From Tetrastigma voinierianum (taxonomy: Eukaryota; Streptophyta; Magnoliopsida; Vitales; Vitaceae): a stretch of DNA of 64,000 nt. Within the stretch, counting starts at the first letter, position 1; the number at the start of each line of letters is the position of its first letter. The DNA lies in assembly GCA_016808115.1 (NCBI GenBank), contig JAEQBH010000032.1, forward strand, positions 764,959 to 828,958, in the 5' to 3' direction. The notes under the pieces were generated by a model. The model was not told the DNA's origin, made no database searches, and saw nothing but the letters and a program-made list of their open reading frames with translations. A program made the translations under genes and the position numbers. Below are positions 47,292 through 58,729 of this stretch, piece after piece.

Positions 47292-48671
47292 TCGAACAGC
47301 AAGTAACAATTTGTGTTGAATCTTATTTCAATGAAAATTCTCAAAGTATATTCATCGAAAATGTGCCTTTCAAAAATTGAATGTTAGATTATAGGCATTT
47401 CTACCATTCATTTGATGATAATAAGTTATTTGGTCATGCATAACAACTAATAAATGAATAATCATGCATGTCCCATACCATTTCATTTATAGGGTTACAA
47501 ATAATGATAAACCTAATACATGGGAATAAATTCTTTTGAAGTATATGGTCATGAACCCCTTTTGGATGCTTTCGATCTTGGAATGGTATATATCTTCTTA
47601 CGTTATTTATTGGACACTCTTAATGTTGAGAGTACGAAATGATGAATATATTATTGTAGGGTTTCTTTGATTAGCCCATATGTACTGTGGAGCCCAAATG
47701 GTGGCTACAGGCTTAATTAGTTGAGTTATCATTATAGTGTCTAAATTAACGTTTATAATATCTTAGTAGAAGGAATCAATGTACGTGGAAGGATGGTTTG
47801 ACACCACTAACTAAAAGTAAATTGATCACTTAACTCCAAAACTTTGGTATCTACTAAAATGTTTTTAGGTCAATTTTGATTATCTATTCATTAAGAAATC
47901 GAGATATTGATCTAAGCTGCTTATTTAGGCCCCATTCATCATTGATGTAAGAATGCTTGATTAGGAGCTTTTACGCACTCTTTTAAGGGTCGTTTAGACA
48001 TATGGCTTTTTGAGTTTTCTTAACATTATGTTTAATTTTCGAAAAATATGAAAGATAAAAATAGTCATATTGAAAACGTGAGAAAATATTTTTCTATCAT
48101 TTTTGCTTTTTTAATATTTTTAGCAACCAAACATTGGCTTATAGTCTCAAACGAAGGCTTTTGCTATCTGGAGAGGTGATAATCAGCCAAACAAGCAATA
48201 CATCCATACAAAAGGTGTTGCCTTGATCCTTGATTGAATATTCAACATATGTCATAAAAGTCTATAGGTCTTTCATTTCACTACTATTGGTAAAAGTAAC
48301 GGAGGTTAAGGGTATGTCTGGTTCCTATTTTTAAAAATTATGCTTGAGATCGGTTTTTGAAAACACAAGGAATATCATTTTTGTGTTATTTAAAAATTGT
48401 TCTTGTTATTAGAATTTAATGTTTTTTGTATTTTCTGTATTTTCATAAAATAAAAAAAGCGGTAATCAAAAATATGTTACCATTGTTTTTTAACACATTC
48501 TGCATTGTTTTTTAGAATATAAAATATTTTTTTGTTTCTTTTAAAATAAAAAATGCCGCTCTGGACCTTAGAAACTAACCAATCAATTGGGTCACCTCCT
48601 GCAACGAACCCAATAAGTTGGTTGGCTTTAACACAATGGGAGACGATCAAATTGTGAAGCTAGTGGCTTGG
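47292..48671. other. Intergenic stretch with MITE-like fragments
   Basis: Two places open like small hAT/PIF elements: GGGTCGTTTAGACATATGGC near 47988 and GGGTATGTCTGGTTCC near 48312. Neither has ends I can pair. A similar opening (GGGCATGTTTAGTTCC) occurs at 56522. No gene is recognised. Confidence 0.35.
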
Positions 48672-49027
48672 TGTGAGACCCAGAAAATCGATTTTTCTCA
48701 GGGTAAAATCGTAACCGGTAAAAATCAAAAATTTTTCTAGATCTCGGATGGCGAAACGGGACTTCATCGTTGGAATCGTGCCGCGAGAAATCGTGTAAAA
48801 TCAGTTCGTCGGATTCGAGACGGTCGGGTGCGTGTTTTTCGGCGTAGTATCGGGGCCGTAAAGCGACGTGTGATGTGTGAAGTCCTTTATAACGTGTCTT
48901 CTTGTGTGCGTCACAAGATAGAAGGATGAAGATGGATGGCTGAATGGTCATAGTGTGTGAGAATCCAGTTTGAGGGACATGGAAGGCATTAATAAATTGT
49001 TAATGATAATAGAATGAAAAATGAATA

Positions 49028-50451
49028 TGTTGTGATTCGCACGCGGTAGGTGTCGAATCGACAAAATTTATAATCCTAATTCCTCCTACTGGTAGCGCCT
49101 TTCTTGCGATAGTGGTCCCCAGGGTCGACGGATGGGTTTTCTTCCGTGTAAATGATGTGCGATTAAGTTCAAAAATGGTGAATTCAATTTGGATTTGGGG
49201 TTTTAGTAAAAGCCGGTAGAGTTGGTGATTTATGAGGCGAAAATAAAATGGTAAAATATGAGAACTCCTTGAAGCATCAGACTCTTGGGTTGTGAGTCTA
49301 AGCCCGAATGAAAGGGTTGCCGGGTCACTTTTCCTCGCGTTGGGAGGATGACATATAGTCATTCACGACAGGGATCTTCGTTGGCCATAAGCGAACCACT
49401 TGTAATTTTCCTTTTGAATTATAGCATTCATTTGAGCATAAATGCTCCCAGGACGATAAAAGCATGTCACTGCATCTTACTCTGATGCTTAATAGAAAAT
49501 AGTAATGAATGCTTAGTGGATCAACGTAAGCATCCTTTGAACCTAAAAACGCCGTCTGAGGTTAATCAAGGTACATTTAAGAGATTTTAACCTGGAAGAA
49601 ATGAGAACCATATATATCCATGAATGCTTTCATTAAATACATGAGCCATCATTTGCCAACCTTGCCCGTAACTATCTCTTCAAGGATGGGAAGCTTAGCC
49701 GACCATCCTCAAAGGATGATTAAAAACCAAGAAAAATAACTAAATGAAAAGCAAAGGAAAAAGAATAAGAAAAACTAGAAAAGAAAGGAAGATGGAACTT
49801 ACAGGTTTTTGATTTTCTACCAAAAGCCAAGTTTCACCACCCCCAAAAGTTACAAATCTCCCAAACATTGGAGCTTATATAGAGTTTTTCTTAGGGTAAA
49901 ATACCATTATGCCCTCAAAAAGCATTAAACAAAGAGGGTAAAAAGGAAAAAAAAAGGAGAAAAAAAGTCAAAAAGTCAACAAGGGAGGAGAGAGGGGATT
50001 TCGTACATGAAGTTGGCAATGTGCCAAAATTGGCACCAATGCCAAAATTGGCACCAATGCCAAAATCCAATGTTGCCAAAATCCAATGCCAAAATTGGCA
50101 CCAATGCCAAAAATCCAATGCCAAAATTGGCACCAAAGCCAAAATCCAATGCCAAAATTGGCACCAATGCCAATTTTCGCACAGTGTGGATTTTGGCACC
50201 CTGAATAATTTTCCTGCCACCTTCTTTCATTTATGCTTTGCTCTTGTTCTTCTTCCTGTGCTTACGCTCTGTTAACACATTCCTGCTCTGATTTTAATAT
50301 GCAAAGCTAGTTTTGGCTCGGATTATTGTCTTGGTTGATTGTGGTGGCGAATTAAAGCTATAAAATGTCACAAATACGTCAGAATAATAAATTTGGGGCC
50401 TTAATGTGTAAATCGGGTTAATTAAAATGATTGGTATACGAAAAGCACTCA
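49028..50451 (-). mobile_element. Probable solo LTR nested in 48672-52199
   Basis: On the minus strand it opens TGAGTGCTTTTCGTATACC and ends GTGCGAATCACAACA, i.e. TG...CA. A TATA-like CTCTATATAAGCTCC lies at about 49868-49882 on the minus strand. Its place is fixed by comparison with the uninterrupted relative at 36318. The flanking pentamers do not match, so edges may be off by several bases. Confidence 0.5.
50022..50180. repeat. Minisatellite of GCCAAAATTGGCACCAAT units
   Basis: An 18-bp unit GCCAAAATTGGCACCAAT alternates with a shorter GCCAAAATCCAAT variant, about nine units in all. GCCAAAATTGGC is self-complementary apart from its centre, so the array can fold into many hairpins. Long frames on both strands with repeated W-H-x-C or P-I-L-A-L motifs are by-products. 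Confidence 0.85.
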
Positions 50452-52199
50452 AAACTATAATAAATAGGGTTGAAATAAGTAGCTTTGGTAGCCCAATCAT
50501 GTTGTCTTCTTAATTAGAGGCAAAGGAGGCAAGCGACGGTGTGCTGGGAGTGGAGATCTGGCGGAATTTTGATTTTTAGAGAGAGAGAGGCTCGCCTCAC
50601 AGATTTCGTCGTCGGACTAAATCGGTTTCGACAGACGAAGGAAAGTTGTTCTACGAGACAAGCGTGTGGTTTCGTGGAGCGACAAACTCCGTGAGGTAGG
50701 GGTTTTATCCTACTTGTTTTACTCTTAATTTAAGTGTTTTGTGATGTTTGGGTTGATTTGAGGCCGTGAGTGGCCGTTTGATCGGTCCCAAAACTTGGAA
50801 CCGAAGTGTGAAAATTTTTAGGGCCGTGTGGGCAGTCTGTGACAGCGTGTGTGGACTGTTTGGGAGTCTTGGATCATAATTTATTCAATAAATTATGTTT
50901 TGGTGAATAGGAGGCCGGAAATGGCCATGGAAATCGGTTTCAAAAAGTGGAACAAATGTTTGATGAGTAGGCTGCCCACGGACAGCCCACGTGCTCTGTT
51001 TTGGGACTGTAAAAACAGTCCTGGATTTGTGTGAAATTGACCATAAATGTCCATGTGTTTTGGTATGAAATTGTATGAAATGAATGACTTGAGTTGGTAG
51101 ATCAAAGGAATAGATAGGTTAATGCATAACCTTGAGGTGTTAACACGATGTCACAATTATATGGAATATAATTGTGTGTGTAGGCCATTGGAGATGAGAT
51201 TGTGATTTGCTCAAGTGAGTTAATTTGGGTGATGGTTGATATTGTTGAATTACATGTGGTGTGATTGTAAATTTGATAATATATGCATATTTGATATATT
51301 TGTATATATTGTGTTGAAATGGCATAATCGCTTCGTATGCGGAGTACTGCAGAAATTAGGTGTGAGTCTGTGTACGAGTTTTCTCAAAAACAAACGTGGT
51401 TTCTTGAGGAATTTGTGATGATTTTACGGATAATGAGGTTGGGAGGCGGTCTGCGAATCGTTGGGATGAGGACCATAGTTGTTTAGGGAGATTGCTCAGC
51501 GCATTCGCGCCGAGAGGGTAGTCCGTATTTCTGGAGCATTGGTAGTGTATTTTCAAACGATAGGTTTTGTTTTGAGAAAATGATTATTTTACTAAATACG
51601 TAAGCTTAGAGCGAGAGTGTGAGAGTCGATGAGGGACTCGAGACATGGGAATGAGCATGTAAACATTCAAGAGTAGGATCACGTATTTACTTGAGTGTGT
51701 GTTTAAATTAGAGCATTGCATATCTCGGCTTAGGTGGGGAATGCTTGCATTTAGGGTGATTCCACTGCAGGCGATAGCTCACCTGTCGAGGAATATTTTT
51801 CGGCGAATACGGGAGCGTTCGAGGAGGCGGTTCATCTTAGGAGTGATTTGAAGAAAGCCGGGTTGTGGCTTTGATGGTTTTTGGTTTAATATGTATTAGA
51901 ATTGTAGATTTTAATATGTATTTGTATTAAGAGTAATGTTATAACTCTTGAACTATTGGAAAATAGTTGGGTGTATATTTTGATGAGTATTGGTTTATGG
52001 GCCCAAGAGGCCATTTTTACTCATTTTTATTGTATGTGGACCCTGTGTGGCCATATTGAACTGTTTAGGACAGGTTTTGTATTTAGTAGAGCTCCGTACA
52101 AAAGGAGACTGCGATTTTCATGAGTGGTGTCGGGTTGCAGGCGTCCACGAGTATTCAGCGAGTTGTGGTTATCAACGGACACCAGGTGGGAGCTTCACA

Positions 52200-54490
52200 T
52201 GGTGGACAAGAACAAATGAGAGACATTAATCCCCACCATATGAAGAAATGGCATATGACAAATTTGCGTCATTAGGAATATGAAAAGGTAGCTTAGTCAG
52301 TTTAAGGCATTGGGGTTCACCCAATGATCATTAGTTCGGGTTCTCTCAGGGTTGTGGAGGTTTGGGTTGTTAAGCACAAGTTATTCTTGGATTAGTCACA
52401 AGTTGACTCGAACATCCACGATTATAAAAAAAAAAAAAAATAGTATTGGAGATATTTATTGTCATAATCCTAGGAAAAATTGTGCTGCATGTTTTAGTTG
52501 TCTGAGTGAGACTATAAGAGGGTGTAACATGAGCTATCTCAAGGTTAGTGCACTAGTTGGTAAACCAAACTGGATGGCAAGTATTACCATATTCAGTCTA
52601 ATTCGATTATGTAGAGAATATTTTGGAGATTAGAAGGCGTATTACCGGGGCGAATAAGAGGAAGACAAGGAAGATATTGTGCAAATCAACTCTTGAATAT
52701 TTGATCATATTGCGATTTCTATAGAAGACATATATTCCTCAATGATAAATATGGAAGAAAATCAGTTGGCTTGATTGAGGGACTTTCTATGGAAAGCAAA
52801 TATTCAGTTGACTTGATTGATCTAAAATAGGAAACATGTGATCCATAATTATCATGGTTCAATTGATCCCCTTCGAGGATGATAAAAAAATGTAGAAACA
52901 CGTATAAGAAGGTGGTTGTGGGGGGATGAATACCTATTGTAGGTATTGCCTAATTCTCTCAATGTTGGGAGGTACATATGCATCTTGTTGAAGGATGTTG
53001 TTAGGCTTGTGGGAGTCTAGATGGTGTTTAGGGAATGAGGGGATCTCATTCTTTGTTTTACTGTGAAAGAATTAGGTAAATGTGGCTTTATAGAAATGGA
53101 AAGTCTTGTTTCATATAAAACCAACTATAACCTAACAGATATAGTGAATTTTTTTTCATTTGAGCTCAACCTGGGGACTTAGGCTGAAACTGTTGTGTGA
53201 TCAATCATTTGTGTCTTGTGCGTATATGTTGATTTATTTTTGTGCATTTATTTATATTAAAATCACATTGTTTTCATAGATGGTCCATAACTTGATCCAA
53301 CATATTTGGTGCTCCAATACACAGAATTCCTTTCATAACAAGCAAATTTTTTCTTTCAGTTGCATCATTGGGATTTGGGAGACAGCCAAACGTTTCCTAA
53401 CACCAAGTTTTAAGCTATTGCTCATGGAAGATCATTTATTTGATGCCTTAAAACTTTTCTTACAAATGATAGAAGTATGAATCGTAACAACATGATCAGT
53501 TCAGGATGGGACATCCTCATCTCGTCTCATTTAACTTTTTTTAATTTCAAAAAAATATTTTAAGATTTTAAATTACATTAATATAAATATATTTTATAGT
53601 AATTAAAATGTGATATGAATAATATTAAACCCAGGTAAAGTGTACACGTACTTAGATGTGACACAATTTCTAAACAAATAATACATTCTGTAACTTACTC
53701 AATAATTATCCTCAAAAAAAAAAAAAAAAAAAGGATAAGTCTTATTTAAATTTTGTATTAAAAAAAAGTCTTATATGAATTCACTGATAAACATTATCTT
53801 GAATTTCCAAAAAAAAAAAAAAAAATCATTGATAAACACCTAATATGTTTATAAAATGGACAGTTTTTGTAAAATCAAATATTATATGAATCAAATGTCA
53901 TTTAGACAGTTTATGATTATAATTAGATTAATTAACATAAGAATTGCATTGCTTCACTTTGATCAAATTTTTATATTATATTTGAACAAGAAAGGAACCT
54001 TATTAGCCAACTCAAATTTGACCCAAACACATTTATACTCAACTCAGAATTAGTAAAACATATATTGAGTTCGAGATATCTCTACAAATCATGTTAAATT
54101 TTGCTTCCCCTATAAACAATGTGAACAATAGAAAGGTATGATCAATTAATAAACACAAAACATATGACTGAATTTTAAACAAACAAATCCAAATAATATG
54201 TCCTAATTTTATTTTTAAAATAAAAAAGGGATTTTAATTTTTTTTTTCCATTGTAGCCCTTGAGGTTTGGCTTAAGTGGTAAAGAGATAGAATGTGATAT
54301 GAGAAGTTCCATGATGGAATCTTTGTAAGAACAAAATACTAAAGGGTGAAGCAATTAGTATGCGTATCGTATTCGGGTTGTGTCAATATATAAATATTCT
54401 ATTGTATTTGCTAACCCGAACACCACACAAATCATAATCAGGTCAAAATTAATAAATTTAAATATGACCTAATTAGTAATACGACACATA
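52200..54490. other. Intergenic stretch with possible SINE heads
   Basis: At about 52286-52350, GGTAGCTTAGTCAGTTT followed 45 bases later by AGTTCGGGTTCTC resembles the A and B boxes of a tRNA-derived SINE. At about 54262-54330, TTTGGCTTAAGTGGTAAAG followed by a decayed B box is similar. Neither has a clear tail or target duplication. No gene recognised; poly-A tracts near 53720 and 53815. Confidence 0.3.
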
Positions 54491-56158
54491 GGGGAAAAGG
54501 TGCACTAATCTTTGCGATGTTTGGTCCATCGTGAACCGATTAAGGCCTATATGGATTCGAAATCGAGAAAAAGACGGCATTTTGCTTTGTACAGTCGTAC
54601 CCCCCCCTCAAAATCTCAGGCTCCTATGCCACTAAACTATAAAGCTATTTATGTTGGTTTATACCCCCTCTAAATTTAAATGATGGGTCCGTCACTGGTT
54701 TGGTCGTATGTCCAATCTAGCATTTAACGTTTTTTTCAGTCCAACCATGTCCTTACCGTTTTTGCCGTGACACACTTATACCCTTACTATTAACAAAATC
54801 CACATAAAGGAAAACAGAGCATTAACGTTACTGATGTGGCACCCGTTACATGCGTTTTTAGCTGATGTGGCAGCATTGCACGTGATTCATTAAACTGGGA
54901 ATTTATTTTGACAAAATACCCTTATTCCTAACCTCATAGCCCCCTCGGATCAATCCTAACCTCAGAACTCTCAGTATAATCTGTTTGGTTGTTGAGAAAA
55001 TAACAAGGGATTTTGGATTTTGGGTTTTTTGTTGATATTTTCATTTAACTCTTCAAACTCTTTTTTTTTTTTTTTTTTTATTATCGTTTTCTGTAGGAGT
55101 GTTTGGTTTCTAAGAAAGGGGCAAAGAGAGAAAAAAACCCATAAAATAAAGGACATTAGATGAAGATGCTCAAACCCAAAAAATAAAGGACAGTGGATGT
55201 AGATACTTAAATCCCATTAATGAAAAATACTCAAGCTTTTATAAGAAAAGACCATTGTACAATATCTGTTTGAAAATTAAAATAAGAAAAACCCAGAAAA
55301 ACAAACAATGAAAAACCCAGATAACAAACGACACTTAATGAAGATGGTTAAATCTCATTAATGAAAAATGCTCAAGTTTTTACAAAAACAACCCATACAG
55401 TGCAACCATTTGACAAAAAAACTAAAGATTAAAAAAACAATTAACTTTGTTTTTTTCTTGTTCTGCAATTTTTCTCGAGAACCAAGCAAGAAGAGGAAGC
55501 AGCGTCAAGCATGCAACCATCCACATGTTAGCTCTTAACCCACAATAGTATGACTATTTATGTTCTTTGTAATTCCCATCATGGCATATGTCGGGGATGA
55601 AACTGTGAGGGAATTCATGGGTGTCAGGGGGAATAGGGGGTGGATTGCAGATGTCGGATAATACCTTTGAGAAAATCAAATATTCACAACCTTTTTTGCC
55701 AGATGGACTCTGTAATGTGTAGAATGTTGGTTCAAATAGAGTGTTGGGGATTTAGAGATGTCGGACAATGACCTTGTAGAGATATTTGATAAACTAGTCT
55801 CAAATGTAATGTTGAATCTATAGAAAATTTAGTTTTCTAATTTTCATATTTGCATATGGTCAACAAAGCAACTTAAAATCAATGTTTGGGGGTGTCGGGG
55901 GAGTGGGAGGTTGGAATCAAGGGTATTTTTGTCCAAAGAATGTTAGGGGTTTATAAAATCACGTGCAAAGTTGTTGCATGTGCGGGTACCACATCAGCAC
56001 CGTTAATGTCCCGTTTGTCCATCTATCGTTTCCGTTAATGAGAGGGATATAAGTATGTCACGATAGAAACGTTGAGGGCATGGTTGGACAAAAAAAAAAG
56101 TTAAGGGCTAAATTAGACATAAGGTCAAACATTGGGGGTATTATTGCACATTTTCCCA
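54491..56158. mobile_element. Non-autonomous MULE with long terminal inverted repeats
   Basis: The right 254 bp (about 55905-56158), reversed, match the left end. Shared order: GGGGAAAAGGTGCA / TGGGAAAATGTGCA, ATGTTTGGTC / ATGTTTGACC, AGTCCAACCATG / TGTCCAACCATG, CGTGACACACTTATA / CGTGACATACTTATA, GCTGATGTGGYACCCG and TGCACGTGATT. The left copy carries an extra insert of about 170 bp (54530-54700). Flanks CGACACATA and TGACAAGTA form a 9-bp target duplication with three mismatches, as expected of Mutator. The flanking sequence reads on across the element (CGGGTTGTGTCA at both outer sides), so it landed inside an older repeat. The inner 940 bp encode no transposase; they contain two stretches resembling 5' leader/exon DNA, so gene-fragment capture is possible but unproven. 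Confidence 0.8.
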
Positions 56159-56167
56159 TGACAAGTA

Positions 56168-58729
56168 TAACATGTTTATTAATTTGTTATTTAAAATAAT
56201 TGAATTATAATAAACCCATCAATATTTAACCTGAATCACCTATTAAACGGGTTAATCTGGGTTAAATATTAATTGACATAATGATTAAACAAATCAATTC
56301 AAGTCAATTTCGGGTGTGTGGTTAGCGTGGATATAACATGTTTATTAAACAAGATTATCTTGGGTCCACAAATTTAACTCAAACATGATTACACTTAACC
56401 AAAACATGCAGAAAACTTGTCGAGTTCGTATCATGTTAGCGCCTAGCGGGTTGTGTCAAATTTTACCAGGTTTACAAAATACTAATGTAAATAGATGCCA
56501 AAAATAAAAAATAAAAAATAAGGGCATGTTTAGTTCCTGTTTTTAAAAACTGTTATTGAAAACGGTTTTTAAAAATATCATTTTTATGTTCTCTGCAAAT
56601 GTTTTTATTCTCTAAATTTAGATCTTTTTTACTTCCTATTTTTTCCGTTTACCTTATTATCCTTGATTTTTAGATCAAAAAATAGTTTTCAAAAACATAA
56701 ATATTCCTGGCCGTACTACACCACCTTCTGGAAAGAGGATGAGTTATTGTTGTGATGTAAGATTAAAAAAAAAAAAAAACACATTGTTCTTGAACTATAT
56801 GGTGTGTGGTTATAACCTCTTCATCGTGTCACAATAGAAAGGAGTGATGCAACACAAAGGTATATTTATGAAATGCATGTGTTGGGTTGACAATGTGGGT
56901 ATAGAATGTTGATGCCCACTTGATTGCCTACCCATCCATGAGAGGACAAATGCAGTGGAGGAGTTGAATATGTGACCTCATGGGGGCATTTGAAAGCAAT
57001 GTCACATTTTGCTTCAATATAACACTTTGGAAGGGAATCTTTGGATATATACGTACCAAATTTGGAGAATTTGGAATAAATAAATAAAATTTATCAAGAA
57101 TATATGTAATATTTCTATGAAGGAAAAATTTGAATCACTGACTTTGTGGAATCCCTATAAATGGATTGGTGCTGATTCATGTGTATGTCTGCAGCCCCCA
57201 AATATGATCTATGTCGACATCCCCATAAGTTAGGGGTATATGTGTCAATGAATTTGATGACAAGATTATCATTTTGACACCAATTCTATTCTTCCCTTCA
57301 TGTATTTTTTTTCTCTTTTAAATTTTAATTCTCTAGGTTTTTTTTAATATTTTATTTTTTATGTCTATTTTTGATAAAAATAATCATTATATAATCATGT
57401 CTTTTTCCTTCCGGCATCTTCTTCTCCTTTCACTTACTCTCCCTTTCATTAGTTTTGGACATATTTAAGTTAATTTAAAAAAAATTACTAAAATAAGTTT
57501 GAAATGAAAATATCACCACGAGCTATTACGTCACCAGTCGTATTAGTAATGTTGGAGTCACTAGCATGGCATTGTAAATTTACAGAGTTAATACTGTAGT
57601 CATTGCTGTGACATTGAGCTTTAAAAAATTGCAATGCCTTAGTTATTGACTACGACATTGATATTTAAAAAAATTGCAATGTCGCAGTTAATTATTGTTT
57701 TAAAATATAGGATACGATCTTGCTTTTCGCCGATTCTTTCTTCTCCTTTATTTTCTCCTCTCTCGCGGTACATTAGAGTTGATTTTGTTATGCATTTTGA
57801 ACTTCAAACCGACCAGCTACTCTATTATGATCATTGTAATCCTCCTCCACAGCAAGAAACATACTTATACTTCGATTTTTAGGGCTTTTTTTGTGGTTGG
57901 TAAAACTTGAGTTTTTCAGAAAATGTTATATCTTGGCTAGGATAGTCTTGTGCATCATGCAAATGTAAAGTGTAAAAGTGCCTCTCTACTGATGAATTCT
58001 GTCACCAACATTTTTTCCTTTTTGAATTACAACTCCATCCATACTTTATCAATGCTTGCTTTTCTTAATCGAGACAAAAACTGCCAGATCTTATTAACGT
58101 ATTGCTTGACAATTATAATGAGATAATTTTAAGGTAACGCATCTCTTCACCTTTGACTCTTTTGCAACTAATAATATTATTTATAACAAAATGTTGGTAA
58201 TTTATTGGATTCCTGACTAGAGCCAAAGTTTTCATTTTGTCCTTTGTGGTCTGATGATAACTTGGCTACCCATATGATGATCTTAGTGGTAGAATATTTG
58301 AGCATCTTTGGTTTCTCTGTTTAAAATGTTGGTTGGTGGTGGGATTCAAAAGTGCGTACATTTCTGGTATACCTATTTGGTGTGTTTGTTTTGTAGGAAA
58401 ACTATGTAGTATGATTCGTTTGCATTTGATGTATAATATTATTTTATAAATGATAGTTTGTGTAGGTAAATATGTGATTCCACTATTCTGTAATATGTTT
58501 TTAAAATGGAGAAATCGAAAATAGTGAAGCAAATGAAATATGTTGGGAATAAAGTTGTTATTGCCTTTTGATGTACGATTGATTGTACATATGATCGATT
58601 GTTAGACATGATATCTTCGGGACGAGTCGCGATAAAAATGTTAAATTAGTCATCACTTGTAAGTATCCCTTGAAAAGCAAAAATAGGTTCCAACCTTGTC
58701 CAATATGGGATGAGAACAGTGTGTATTGA
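56168..58729. other. Intergenic stretch before the MULE transposase
   Basis: It holds a two-copy tandem repeat of about 46 bp at 57605-57700 (GACATTGA...AAATTGCAATG...). No gene recognised. The left end of the MULE that follows should lie here but its inverted repeat was not found. Confidence 0.4.

Larger units (their letters stand above)
48672..52199 (+). mobile_element. LTR (TGTGAGACC family) interrupted by another LTR
   Basis: It opens TGTGAGACCCAGAAAATCG and ends GGTGGGAGCTTCACA. Its outer parts (48672-about 49020 and about 50480-52199) align in order with 36318-38306, which shows that about 1.4 kb in the middle is foreign. No matching target duplication (CTTGG left, TGGTG right) and no internal coding, so it is probably a decayed solo LTR. 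Confidence 0.65.

Noticed and set aside
49915..50275. Repetitive frames with W-H-x-C-Q or P-K-L-A-P-x-P-K motifs
   Set aside because: By-products of the GCCAAAATTGGCACCAAT minisatellite on both strands.
52286..52350. Possible tRNA gene
   Set aside because: A- and B-box-like motifs are present but no cloverleaf with an acceptor stem can be formed; at most a decayed SINE head.
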